Shown: positions 1 through 8,499 of the stretch, in pieces
Numbering within the stretch: position 1 is the stretch's first letter
Layout: each line of letters begins with the position of its first letter
From: Yanghanlia caeni
GTDB taxonomy: Bacteria > Pseudomonadota > Gammaproteobacteria > Burkholderiales > Burkholderiaceae_B
Reading direction: 5' to 3'
DNA: 64,000 nt
Assembly (NCBI GenBank): GCA_030733815.1
Contig: JAUZQE010000017.1
Coordinates: 1-64,000 of the forward strand
Notes under the pieces: generated by a model
The model's database searches: none
The model's input: the letters and a program-made list of their open reading frames with translations, nothing else
Told to the model about the DNA's origin: nothing
Program-made: the position numbers and the translations under genes

Positions 1-83
1 CCCGACGCCTCCCAGCGGCGCAGGGTCGTGATGGACACGCCCAGCGCCTTGGCGGCTTCACCTATGCTAACTAATCTCTCCAT
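1..83 (-). CDS. IS607-like serine recombinase, N-terminal fragment
   Basis: Only the first 27 codons are in the window. They read as a MerR-like helix-turn-helix: MERLVSIGEAAKALG, then VSITTLRRWEASG. This is the typical start of the TnpA serine recombinases of the IS607 family, which put a MerR-type DNA-binding helix in front of the catalytic domain. The catalytic serine lies beyond the edge. The start ATG sits inside a CTCTCC-AATAT-GGAGAG dyad (76-92), which could be a self-binding site. There is no obvious Shine-Dalgarno sequence. The alternative, a stand-alone MerR-like excisionase, is less likely given the interrupted gene next to it. Confidence 0.6.
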   Translation of the reverse strand, partial: MERLVSIGEAAKALGVSITTLRRWEAS

Positions 84-120
84 ATTGGAGAGTATTGAAT
101 ACATTTAATAATGATTCAAT
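1..120 (-). mobile_element. End of an IS607-like element (cut by window edge)
   Basis: The first 120 bases contain the start of a recombinase gene reading off the left edge and an AT-rich strip (about 60-120) that contrasts sharply with the GC-rich surroundings. The strip interrupts a substrate-binding protein gene whose recognisable sequence stops at about 120-130, so that is the probable element boundary. Short inverted repeats lie inside it: CTCTCC/GGAGAG at 76-81 and 87-92, and ATTGAAT/ATTCAAT at 94-100 and 113-119. IS607 elements have no terminal inverted repeats or target duplications, so the exact end cannot be fixed from one side. A tnpB-like gene would be expected to the left, outside the window. 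Confidence 0.6.
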
Positions 121-510
121 CGAACAGTTCGAGCCCTTGAGATCCTGAATCGAGGACAGCGGCGAGTCTTTGGTGGCAACCCACACGTTGTCGGCAAGAC
201 TGATGACGCCTCCGTGCACGATCGTGAGCTTCACGCCTTGCTTGATGGCCGCAAGTGCGGCGGGCAGCGCGACTTCGCCATAGGGTATGTCGGACGCCAT
301 GGCGTTGCGCACCGTGGTGCCGCCACCGGATGAGGTGATGAAGCCGGTAACGTCAATGCCCGCTTCCTTGAAAAACCCCTGATCGAGTGCCACGGCGAAC
401 GGCAGGCCATACATGCCGCTGCCCCAGTGCGTGACGGTAAGCGTGTTGGCGTGGGCCGCGGCGGCGCCGACAAGTGCGAGCAGCCCGGCGCAGGCAGCGC
501 GCGCGGCAGC
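120..510 (-). pseudogene. Truncated ABC-type (NMT1/SsuA-like) substrate-binding protein
   Basis: The reading frame keeps a signal-peptide core (AACAGLLALVGAAAAHA), a mature start NTLTVTHWGSGMYGLPFAVA and the sequence LDQGFFKEAGIDVTGF, typical of periplasmic receptors for nitrate/taurine/thiamine-precursor ABC importers. Sequence of the family ends shortly after DLKG at about 130, where the IS607-like element begins, so the C-terminal half to two-thirds is missing. At the other end the n-region of the signal peptide is replaced by the antisense of a GntR-type gene. The remnant cannot make a working receptor. Permease and ATPase partners are not in the window. Confidence 0.7.
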
Positions 511-880
511 CGAATCCATCGACACCAACGGTGCCAGAGCGTCGTTCACGGCGCTGGTCGAGGAAGGGCGGCACTACAGGGGGCACCCCGACATGCCGGC
601 GTTCGTCACCTATAACCGCCGCTTTCACCAGGCAATCGTGAGCATGAGCGGCAATACGGAGCTCGCGGAACTCATCGACCGCTACCAGCTTGCGGTCTTC
701 ATGCATCTGCTGCGCCGCTCGGTGGGCGCCGTACGCCTCACCCAGGAATCGGTGGATCAGCACGACGTCATTGCACGGGCGATTCTGAGCGGCGACGGCG
801 AAGCGGCTTACCAGGCCATGCGTGCGCATCTGTGGCACACGGCCGAGGGCATCATCGAACGCCTGTCGGCAAGCGGCTGA
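503..880 (+). pseudogene. GntR-family regulator, C-terminal FCD fragment
   Basis: The 3' part of a GntR/FadR-type repressor gene. The FCD ligand-binding domain is recognisable through FVTYNRRFHQAIVSMSGN, SVDQHDVIARAILSGD and the closing AMRAHLWHTAEGIIERL, including the metal-ligand histidine pattern of FCD domains. The N-terminal winged helix is absent: upstream of about 503 the sequence is the antisense of the neighbouring substrate-binding protein gene. The two genes now meet 5' end to 5' end, as expected if a deletion removed a divergent promoter region and both gene starts. It is not expected to bind DNA. Confidence 0.7.
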
Positions 881-976
881 AGCGCCCTCAGTACACGGCG
901 CAACGCGCCTCACGTCGCACCGCACGGATGCTATTCTCAACTTCCTTTGCGCTTTTTCCCCCGGAGACAACACAAA

Positions 977-1987
977 ATGGAATATCGCAAGCTCGGCACC
1001 AGCCCCCTGCTCGTTTCCCCGCTCACATTGGGCACCATGATGTTCGGCGGTGCCACCGACGAAGCCGAATCGCTGCGCATCATTCAAGATGCGCGCGAGC
1101 ACGGCATTAACTCGATGGACACGGCCGACATCTACAACAAGGGCGAAACGGAACGCGTCGTCGCCAAGGCGCTCGCCCAGGGCCGCGACTACTGGGTATT
1201 GGCCAGCAAGGTCGGCAATCCCATGGGTACAGGGCCGAACGGCGAGGGATTCTCGAGAAAATGGGTCATGGAAGGCGTGGAAGCCAGCCTGCGCCGGCTG
1301 AATACCGATTATCTCGACATCGTGTATCTGCACCTGGACTTTCCGGCGCATCCTCTGGAAGAGCCTATCCGCGCCCTGGGCGACCTGATCCGCCAGGGCA
1401 AGATCCGCTACTACGGTCTGTCGAACTTCCGCGGCTGGCGCATTGCCGAGGCCGTGCGCGTGGCGCAGCAGCTGGGCGTGCCTGCGCCGTCCGTCACGCA
1501 GCCGGTGTACAGCCTGGTGAACCGCCTGGCCGAACAGGAACAGCTGCCCGCAGCACGCGAATACGGCATGGGCGTCATCTCGTACAGCCCGCTTGCGCGC
1601 GGCGTGCTAACGGGCAAGTACCGCAGCATGGATGACGTGCCGGCCGACTCGCGCGTGGCGCGCGGCGACCCCCGAATCCGCGACACGGAATGGCGGCCGG
1701 AGTCGCTTGTGGTGGCCAATGCGCTGCGTGAACACGCCGAGGCCCGCGGCTGCACGGCCGCCGAATTCTCGGTGGCATGGGTGATCAGCAGCGCACTCAT
1801 CACTTCGGCGATCACCGGCCCGCGCACGTTCGACCAGTGGAGCAGCTATCTGCGCGCACTCGAAGTCAAAATCACGGAAGACGACGAAGCCTTCGTCGAC
1901 GGCCTGGTGCCGCCCGGCTACGCTTCGACTCACGGCTACAGCGACCCCCGCCACCGGGTGGTGGGCCGTGCACTGCGCGGCGCCTGA
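977..1987 (+). CDS. Aldo/keto reductase
   Basis: A 336-residue NADPH-dependent aldo/keto reductase of the YajO/Tas/IolS-like group, a cytoplasmic (beta/alpha)8-barrel. The catalytic tetrad is visible: Asp48 and Tyr53 in MDTADIYNKGETE, Lys78 in LASKVG and His119 in VYLHLDF. The C-terminal cofactor region is present (ITSAITGPRTFDQWSSYL). The start at 977 is chosen because GGAGAC lies 8 bases upstream and the MEYRKLGTSPL beginning is the usual one. Physiological substrate is unknown. It is a single-gene unit between decayed sequence and a hairpin at 1999-2030. Confidence 0.9.
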   Translation: MEYRKLGTSPLLVSPLTLGTMMFGGATDEAESLRIIQDAREHGINSMDTADIYNKGETERVVAKALAQGRDYWVLASKVGNPMGTGPNGEGFSRKWVMEGVEASLRRLNTDYLDIVYLHLDFPAHPLEEPIRALGDLIRQGKIRYYGLSNFRGWRIAEAVRVAQQLGVPAPSVTQPVYSLVNRLAEQEQLPAAREYGMGVISYSPLARGVLTGKYRSMDDVPADSRVARGDPRIRDTEWRPESLVVANALREHAEARGCTAAEFSVAWVISSALITSAITGPRTFDQWSSYLRALEVKITEDDEAFVDGLVPPGYASTHGYSDPRHRVVGRALRGA

Positions 1988-1998
1988 CGCCGTTTGCC

Positions 1999-2030
1999 GG
2001 TGGCGCGTCGCCTTTCAGCAACGCGCCACC
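1999..2030 (+). terminator. Hairpin after aldo/keto reductase
   Basis: A perfect 10-bp inverted repeat, GGTGGCGCGT (1999-2008) and ACGCGCCACC (2021-2030), with a 12-base loop, lies 12 bases behind the stop codon. It has no T-run, so termination may be weak or factor-assisted. Confidence 0.5.
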
Positions 2031-2154
2031 CCGGCTTTACGCAAAAGGCGTTATTCAGATCAAATGTGGGCGACACGCCGCACGCTTTTGCTTCAGGGCT
2101 AAACCTATACTGCGTGAGTGGAAATATTTCCACTTCATACACGGAAGCCCGACC

Positions 2155-4155
2155 ATGCAGAAGCTGCTCAATCGTCTCAAGCTCACGCAAAAATATGTAC
2201 TGGTCGGTGTCCTGGCCTTCATAGTAGTAGTGATTCCGACCGGCATGGTGATTCTCGACAAGGTCACCGAAGCACGCCAGGCCTCGGCGTCATTGGCGCA
2301 GCTGACACCGGCACGGCAAACCCTTGCCATCATTCGTCTTTCACAGCAGGTTCGCGGCCTCTCGAACGCATACCTGAGCGGCAACGCCTAAGTGGCCCGG
2401 CCACTGGAAGAGGCCCGCGACGCATTGCAGCGCGCCTACGAAACGACTCAGGCGGGCATGCGCGACACCGGTGTCGACTCGGGCATCATCGATACCCTGC
2501 AGGCGCTACGCAGCCGCTCCGACGAGCTTTCGCGCGGCGTGCAGGCCCGCTCACTTGCGCCGCCCGCCAGTTTCGCCGGCTACACCGACATCATCAGCGC
2601 TCAAATGAAGCTGCTCGGCGACATGATCTCGAGCACCGGGCTCGATCTCGATCCACACCCCGATTCCCACCACCTCATTCAAGGGCTGTTCGAAGAAGTG
2701 CCTCAGCTCACCGAGCTTCTGGGCCAGGCCCGCGGGGCCGGCGCCGGAATGCTGGCGCGGGGCGAGGCCTCGAGTGCGGAACGCCTGCGCATTGCCATGC
2801 TGGCCGCGCTGGCGGAACACTCGCTGCAGGCGTGGAACGCAGCGATCGATAGCGCCGCACAGTTCAACCCCGACGCAGCGGCCCCGCTGGCCGCCGCCGC
2901 ACGCCAGGCCGACCAGGCCACACGCAGCGCGCTGCAATTGGCGCAGCGGACCATCGTCGAGCCTCAGGCGCTCACGTATGCTTCCACCGAATTCTTCAAC
3001 ACCATGACGCCAGCCATCGACAGCCAGTTTGCGCTGGCCGAGCGCACTGCCGATACACTGGCCACGCTGCTGGCCGAGCGCGCACGCAGTGCACAGGTGC
3101 AGCTGTGGGCGCTGCTCGCCGGGCTGGGTCTGCTATCGGGCATCGCCTGCTGGTTATCCATACTGATCAACCGCAGCGTCATCAAGTCGCTGAACGCCTC
3201 GCTGCAGCTGGCACGCACCGTGGCCCAGGGCGACCTTACATCGCGCATTCGGGCCGACGGCAACGACGAGATCCACCAACTGCTTGACGCATTGGGCAAA
3301 ATGAACGCGAGCCTCATCGGCATCGTGTCGCAGGTGCGCAGCACCACCGAGAGCATCGCAACGGCGGCGGGTCAGATCGCCTCGGGGAATCGCGACCTGT
3401 CGGAACGCACCGTAACCGACGCCGCCGCGCTGGTGCAGACGGCCGCATCCATGGAACAGATCACCAGCACGGTGCAGCAGAACTCCGACAACGCCCGGCT
3501 CGCAAACGACCTGGCCGAACAGGCCACCCAGACCGCCCGTCGCGGTGGCGAAGTGGTCGGCCAGCTCGTCGAAACCATGTCGTCGATACGCGCCATGTCG
3601 TCGCACATCAGCGATATCGTGGGCATCATCGACGGCATCGCCTTCCAGACCAATATTCTGGCCCTGAACGCCGCCGTCGAGGCGGCACGGGCCGGCGAGG
3701 CCGGCAAGGGCTTCGCGGTGGTGGCCGCCGAAGTGCGCAGCCTGGCACAGCGTTCGGCCGCCTCGGCACGCGAAATCAATGCACTTATCGAAAAATCCGC
3801 TGCCGAGATCGATGCGGGTGGGCGGCTCGCCGACACCGCCGGCAGCACCATGCACGATGTACTGGACAGCATCGAGCGGGTACGCCGCATCATGCACGAG
3901 ATCGCCGTGGCCAGCCAGCAGCAGAGCACGGGTATCGCTCAGGTGAATACGGCCGTGAGCCAGATGGAAGGCGCCACGCAGCAGAACGCCGCATTGGTGC
4001 AGGAAGCCGACGCCGCTGCGCATTCGCTGCACGACCAGGCCGACGTGCTGGTGGAAATGGTAAGCGTGTTTCGCCTGCCCGGCGAAACACGTACCCACGC
4101 CATGTCTGGCAACGAACGGCACGCTGTAGCGCGCCCCGCGCTCACCGCCGGTTAA
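2155..4155 (+). pseudogene. Methyl-accepting chemotaxis protein with in-frame TAA
   Basis: A 666-codon chemoreceptor frame broken by TAA at 2389-2391 (codon 79); the frame continues without a shift on both sides. Before the stop: start at 2155 with GGAAG upstream, TM1 at about residues 15-34 and the start of the ligand-binding domain. After it: the rest of the periplasmic domain, TM2 ([17 protein letters not shown]), HAMP, and a complete signalling tip [20 protein letters not shown] followed by [19 protein letters not shown]. There is no C-terminal NWETF-type CheR tether. GTG at 2392 could start the second half, but that product would lack TM1. The change from a sense codon to TAA needs one base substitution (for example CAA, GAA or AAA). 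Confidence 0.8.
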
Positions 4156-4197
4156 GCCAATTCCAGTCGCCCTGGCCCCAGGCGGATCGCGCCGGCC

Positions 4198-4734
4198 CTA
4201 AGTGTCGGCCGGCTCGAGCGGCACTTCGGCCAGCATGGTGTAGCGACTGCCGCTGGCCTGTGGCTGGGAGCCCACCAGGATGCAGCGCTGCGGCGCCCAC
4301 GACACGGGCGTACCGCGCAGCTGCGACAGATCACCCGGCTTCGCATTGCGCAACAACGAAACGTGGGGCCGGAACACGGGTTCCTGACGCTGCCAGCCGT
4401 AGGGAGCCAGGTACCTCCACAGTCGCTCGTTGGCCTGAAAGAGCCATTCCAGCGCCGGGTCACGTGCGCCTGGCCCGAGCCATACCACCCGGGCGCGCGC
4501 GAAGCACCCCGGCTCGTGCAGTGTCATGGCACCCGCAGGCAGGCGCCAGCCCGTGCAACCGTGCGCCAGCGCGCGCACCCGATCAGGCTCGGTGGGGCCC
4601 AGAAACGCCAGGGTCATGTGTAACGTTTCGGTGCGCATCATGCGCCCGCCATACAGGGCGTGCGCACGCCGTGCCCAGGGCTCGATGCGCGCCGCCGTCT
4701 CGGGCGATGGCCAGTAGGCGAAGAACAATCTCAT
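4198..4734 (-). CDS. thpR: RNA 2',3'-cyclic phosphodiesterase (2H family, ThpR)
   Basis: A 178-residue LigT/2H phosphoesterase that opens 2',3'-cyclic phosphate ends of RNA; such proteins were first described as 2'-5' RNA ligases. Both catalytic HxT/S motifs are present: His39-Met-Thr-Leu and His124-Val-Ser-Leu, spaced as in the family. The N-terminus MRLFFAYWPS is typical. It stands alone, convergent with the chemoreceptor gene. The in vivo RNA target is not known for this family in general. Confidence 0.9.
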   Translation of the reverse strand: MRLFFAYWPSPETAARIEPWARRAHALYGGRMMRTETLHMTLAFLGPTEPDRVRALAHGCTGWRLPAGAMTLHEPGCFARARVVWLGPGARDPALEWLFQANERLWRYLAPYGWQRQEPVFRPHVSLLRNAKPGDLSQLRGTPVSWAPQRCILVGSQPQASGSRYTMLAEVPLEPADT

Positions 4735-4873
4735 GGAGTGGGCCTTTATTGCGGGGGAAAGCGCGCCGCGTCAGAGCGGTTACAAACAGACGCAAGTCAT
4801 GGTAAACCGCCACGCCTCGTGTAACGAAGAACCTATATCATGAATCGCATCGTTACCAGGTGGAGGAGCTGTC

Positions 4874-5020
4874 ATGGGCATCATCGGATCGGTGGTCGCA
4901 GGGTACCTGGGCGGAGCACTGGGCATGTACGAACCGGGAGAAGGCGCGGGATGGATCGGTTCCATCATCGGCGCAATCATCGTGCTTTTCGTGTACGGGC
5001 TCATTGCAAAGAAGGCCTGA
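4874..5020 (+). CDS. GlsB/YeaQ/YmgE-family small membrane protein
   Basis: A 48-codon gene. The protein starts MGIIGSVVAGYLGGALGMYE and continues PGEGAGWIGSIIGAIIVLFV, ending YGLIAKKA: two hydrophobic Gly-rich helices around an EPGEGAGW loop. That is the pattern of the transglycosylase-associated (GlsB/YeaQ/YmgE) family of stress-linked inner-membrane proteins, slightly shorter than the usual 80-90 residues. A near-perfect GGAGGAGCT ribosome-binding site at 4862-4870 supports the start. The biochemical role of the family is unproven. Confidence 0.85.
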   Translation: MGIIGSVVAGYLGGALGMYEPGEGAGWIGSIIGAIIVLFVYGLIAKKA

Positions 5021-5074
5021 ACCGCCCAAAAGCCGCATGCCCTGCGCCGCTGCAGCCGTGCGGGCATGAAGATC

Positions 5075-5096
5075 CGGGCGCCATGCGTGGCGCCCG
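5075..5096 (+). terminator. Hairpin terminator after small membrane protein
   Basis: An 8-bp perfect stem, CGGGCGCC (5075-5082) and GGCGCCCG (5089-5096), with a 6-base loop, followed by a short T-containing run (TTTCAGTTGT). It sits about 55 bases behind the stop codon and in front of the next gene on the same strand. Confidence 0.55.
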
Positions 5097-5192
5097 TTTC
5101 AGTTGTAGGGTGCTCTGAACACTTCGAACGGTAGGCTGCGGCCCGGATCGGGATGGGATGAAAAGACGCGCCTTGAACTTACAATACGCGCC

Positions 5193-6593
5193 ATGGCGTA
5201 CCCGTTCCACGACCACTGGCTCACCGAAACCCTGCGCTTGCGGGAATCGCTCTGGGGCCCGCTAGACGACACTGCCGAGGTGAGCCGCGCCCGCGCGCAG
5301 GGCGGCACGCTCGAAGCACGCCTGTTCACGCGTTCACGCCTGCTGGCACAGCGCGAAGGGCTTGCCGCAAACCTGCAACGCTGGCAACACGTTGCGAAAC
5401 TGGTGCTGCTGCTGTTCAGCGTGCTGGCCGTCATGACCGGCGGCGCCCTGGCCGCAGGGGCGCTGGGCGATGGAAGCCGGCCCGTCAATCTCACCCTAGC
5501 CGTGGCCGCCCTGCTCGGTCTGAACACGCTGGCGTTTGCCTCGTGGCTGCTCAGCTTCGTCGTTCAGTCAGGGGCCACGGGCAGCTTGCTGGGAAACGCC
5601 TGGCTCAGGCTCACACGGCGCCTCGCGCGCGGCCCCGACGCCGCCCTGCTGCCTCGCGCACTCCTCGAGCTGTCGGCGCGCAACCGGCTCACACGCTGGG
5701 GGGCCGGGGCCCTGAGCCACTGGCTGTGGAGCCTCGCCCTGCTCACCGCCTTTCTGGCACTGCTGGCACTGCTTGCCGCACGCCGCTACGTCTTCCAGTG
5801 GGAAACCACCGTCCTCTCGCCCGACACCTTCGTCACCCTGGCCCACGCACTCGGGTGGCTGCCGTCGCTGCTCGGCTTTCCCTTGCCGCCTGCGGAAACC
5901 ATCCGTGCAAGCGGCGGGCAGATCACCCTGCCCGATGCCGCTCAGGCGCTCTGGTCGGGCTGGCTGCTGGGCATCGTTGCGGTGTACGGAGTACTGCCGC
6001 GCATTGCCGCGCTGGTGCTCAGCGTCGCAGTCATCCGGCGTCGTGTCGCACGGCTGGCCCTCGATGCGTCGCTGCCGGGCATCGCCGAGCTGCACGACCG
6101 GCTCATGCCCGCCAGCGTGACCACCGGCATCGATGCCCCTGCCCCCGGCCGCGAACCGGCACAGATGCCGACCCAGGCACGCCCCGTCAACGTATCGTCA
6201 AGCAAATTGCTGGGGGTGGAGTTGCCGGCCGATCTGATCTGGCCGCCGGGCGAGCCTGCCAGCGGCGTTCAGGATCTGGGCATCGTCGACACCCGCGAGC
6301 AGCGCCGCCAGGTGCTTGAAACCCTCCACCAGACAGGCGCGCAGCGCCTGCTGGCCTGCTGCGACGCCCGTCAGACGCCTGATCGGGGCGTACTGGCGCT
6401 GCTCACCGAGTTTGCGGCGCTGGCCGACGACTTCCGGGTTGTGCTGCTGCCCGACGACGACTCGCCGGCGCGGCGCCGCCAATGGCGCGAGCAGCTGATG
6501 CATGCCGGCCTGCCGCCGGAACACGTCCTGCCCGGCATGGCCCAGGCGTGGGCCTGGCTGGCCGACCACACAGAACGGAGCCCGACAAGATGA
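5193..6593 (+). CDS. DUF2868 membrane protein
   Basis: A 466-residue inner-membrane protein of the DUF2868 family. Hydrophobic segments lie at about residues 66-90, 98-122, 168-195 and 250-275, followed by a soluble C-terminal part of about 170 residues (LLACCDARQTPDRGVLALLT, LPDDDSPARRRQW). Its stop codon overlaps the start of the next gene (ATGA), a DUF3482 GTPase, so the two are translationally coupled; this pairing recurs in proteobacteria. No enzymatic residues can be named. A role as the membrane anchor of the GTPase partner is inference. Confidence 0.85.
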   Translation: MAYPFHDHWLTETLRLRESLWGPLDDTAEVSRARAQGGTLEARLFTRSRLLAQREGLAANLQRWQHVAKLVLLLFSVLAVMTGGALAAGALGDGSRPVNLTLAVAALLGLNTLAFASWLLSFVVQSGATGSLLGNAWLRLTRRLARGPDAALLPRALLELSARNRLTRWGAGALSHWLWSLALLTAFLALLALLAARRYVFQWETTVLSPDTFVTLAHALGWLPSLLGFPLPPAETIRASGGQITLPDAAQALWSGWLLGIVAVYGVLPRIAALVLSVAVIRRRVARLALDASLPGIAELHDRLMPASVTTGIDAPAPGREPAQMPTQARPVNVSSSKLLGVELPADLIWPPGEPASGVQDLGIVDTREQRRQVLETLHQTGAQRLLACCDARQTPDRGVLALLTEFAALADDFRVVLLPDDDSPARRRQWREQLMHAGLPPEHVLPGMAQAWAWLADHTERSPTR

Positions 6594-7969
6594 CGCCACG
6601 CCCGTTGCGGCTCGCAGTGGTGGGCCACACCAATACCGGAAAGACCTCGCTGCTGCGCACACTGACCCGCGACCCTGATTTCGGCGAAGTCAGCGACAGC
6701 CCCGGCACCACACGCCATGTCGAAGGCGTGCGCCTGCTCGCCGACGGCGCCGCCGGTCTCGAACTGTTCGACACGCCCGGCATGGAAGACGGCATGGCGC
6801 TGCTGGAATATCTGGAGCGACTCGAAGAGGCGGACGAAAAACTGGACGGCCCGGCGCGCATTCAGCGCTTTCTGGACAGCCCGGAAAGCCTGCGGCGCTT
6901 CGAGCAGGAGGCCCGCGTTCTGCGCAAGCTGCTGGAATGCGATGCCGGCCTGTATGTCGTTGACGTGCGCGACCCGGTGCTGGCCAAACATCGCGACGAA
7001 CTGGCGGTGCTGGCTTCCTGCGGCCACCCCCTGCTGCCGGTACTGAACTTCACCCGCAGCCCCGGGCGGCGCATCGAAGAATGGCGAAGCGCCCTGAGCC
7101 GGCTCGGCCTGCACGCCGTGGTGGAGTTCGACACCGTGGCGCCGCCGCTCGACGGCGAAGATCAGCTGTACGACAAGCTGGCGCTGATGCTCGACACGCA
7201 TGCCAGTCTTCTGAGAACGCTCAAGCAGAACATTGCCGAGCAGCGCACGCAGCGTCACGCCGACGCCATGACCCTGGTGGCCGAAATGCTGATCGACATT
7301 GCCGCGCTGCGCCTGAGTGCCGAGCCCCAGGCCGAAACACTGGAACGCACGGCCGGTGAATTGCGCCGCCTGGCCCGTGAACGCGAACAGCGTTGCGTCG
7401 AGGCCCTGCTGAAGCGCTTCAACTTCCGACCCTCGGATTTTCCGCAGCACGCCCTGCCGCTCGAAGGCGAACGATGGGCCATGGACCTCTTTCACCCCCA
7501 GGCGCTCAAGGATGTGGGCATCCATGTCGGCAAGGGCATGGCGGCCGGCGCGATGGCCGGCGCGACCCTCGACATGTTCATGGCCGGCATCAGCCTCGGG
7601 GCAGCCACCCTGATCGGCGCAACCGCAGGCGGCCTCTGGCAAGGCGCAGACAAACTGGGGCGCCGGCTGCTGGGCCGCCTTCGGGGCTATCAGGAAATGA
7701 CGGTCGACGACCCGGTGTTGCGCCTGCTGGCCCTGCGCGGACTCGCGCTGATCGCCGCACTCGAGCGCCGCGGCCATGCGGCACAGGGGCCGATCAGCAT
7801 CGATGCGCTGCTGGAAGACAAGGCCGCGGCACTGCGCAAGGACACGTTGCCCGAAGCCCTGCAGGAAGCCCGCGCGCGACCCGAATGGTCGACCCTTACC
7901 GAACAGTACGAACCTTCGGCGCGCCGCACGCAGGCCGTACGCCAGCTTGCCGCGGAACTCGACGCCTAG
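6590..7969 (+). CDS. DUF3482 GTPase
   Basis: A 459-residue P-loop GTPase of the Era/TrmE-like class. The N-terminal G domain shows G1 GHTNTGKTS (residues 12-20), a switch region DSPGTTRHVEG and G3 DTPGMED; G4 looks degenerate (NFTRS rather than NKxD). The C-terminal DUF3482 half has a Gly/Ala-rich hydrophobic stretch (KGMAAGAMAGATLDMFMAGI, then SLGAATLIGATAGG) like the membrane-inserting segments of dynamin-like or Mid1-like proteins. The start at 6590 is in the ATGA overlap with the DUF2868 gene. Function is unknown; membrane remodelling or stress signalling is a guess. Confidence 0.85.
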   Translation: MTPRPLRLAVVGHTNTGKTSLLRTLTRDPDFGEVSDSPGTTRHVEGVRLLADGAAGLELFDTPGMEDGMALLEYLERLEEADEKLDGPARIQRFLDSPESLRRFEQEARVLRKLLECDAGLYVVDVRDPVLAKHRDELAVLASCGHPLLPVLNFTRSPGRRIEEWRSALSRLGLHAVVEFDTVAPPLDGEDQLYDKLALMLDTHASLLRTLKQNIAEQRTQRHADAMTLVAEMLIDIAALRLSAEPQAETLERTAGELRRLAREREQRCVEALLKRFNFRPSDFPQHALPLEGERWAMDLFHPQALKDVGIHVGKGMAAGAMAGATLDMFMAGISLGAATLIGATAGGLWQGADKLGRRLLGRLRGYQEMTVDDPVLRLLALRGLALIAALERRGHAAQGPISIDALLEDKAAALRKDTLPEALQEARARPEWSTLTEQYEPSARRTQAVRQLAAELDA

Positions 7970-7977
7970 CCGGCGGC

Positions 7978-8487
7978 TTACAGCAACACCGGCTCGTTGG
8001 CCAGATCGTCGCCCGGTGCGTGTGCACCGCCCGCGTCGCTCGACGCGCAATGGCGCCGCATCACCGCCTCGATATCGTCGATGGCCGCCAGGATCCCTTC
8101 TGCATAGGCCTTTTCCGCAAGCCGCGCCTGCAGTCGTGCAATGACGGCTTCCCACTCGTGTTCGCCGGCCGGAACGCCCCGATCGGCAACGATCTCGATG
8201 CGATGGCGGTCGAGCGCCAGGTATAACAGCACGCCGCTGTCGTGCGGGGTGTCCCACACCCGCAGCCGGCCAAACACTTCGAGCGCACGCATGCGCGAGT
8301 CGCGTTCGTGCGCGGGGCTGGCGGCCTCGATGGCAACCACCAGCTCGCCGTGGTGGTCGCGCTCGCACTCGCGAATGCGCTCGGCGATCATGGCCAGCAC
8401 TTCTGCGGTGAAATGGCGACGACGCAGCCACTGCCCTTCCAGACTGGCCCAGCCTGTCATTTCCTTGATGAATGCCGGTGCGCTCAC
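7978..8487 (-). CDS. TPM-domain protein (cytoplasmic)
   Basis: A 169-residue TPM-fold protein without signal peptide or membrane segment. The fold is shown by ITEMT-like N-terminal helices, GELVVAIEAASP, and SGVLLYLALDRHRIEIVADRG, followed by the terminal helix motif AEGILAAIDDIEAVMRRH. It is the last gene of the LemA-TPM-TPM operon and starts 12 bases behind its larger TPM neighbour. Known TPM proteins act as weak phosphatases or as partners of membrane complexes; which applies here is not clear. Confidence 0.85.
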   Translation of the reverse strand: MSAPAFIKEMTGWASLEGQWLRRRHFTAEVLAMIAERIRECERDHHGELVVAIEAASPAHERDSRMRALEVFGRLRVWDTPHDSGVLLYLALDRHRIEIVADRGVPAGEHEWEAVIARLQARLAEKAYAEGILAAIDDIEAVMRRHCASSDAGGAHAPGDDLANEPVLL

Positions 8488-8499
8488 CGTCGTTTCCTC

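Noticed and set aside
2392-4155. Treating the second part of the chemoreceptor as an intact gene starting at GTG
   Set aside because: It continues the upstream frame exactly and would lack TM1 and a ribosome-binding site, so a broken gene is the simpler reading.
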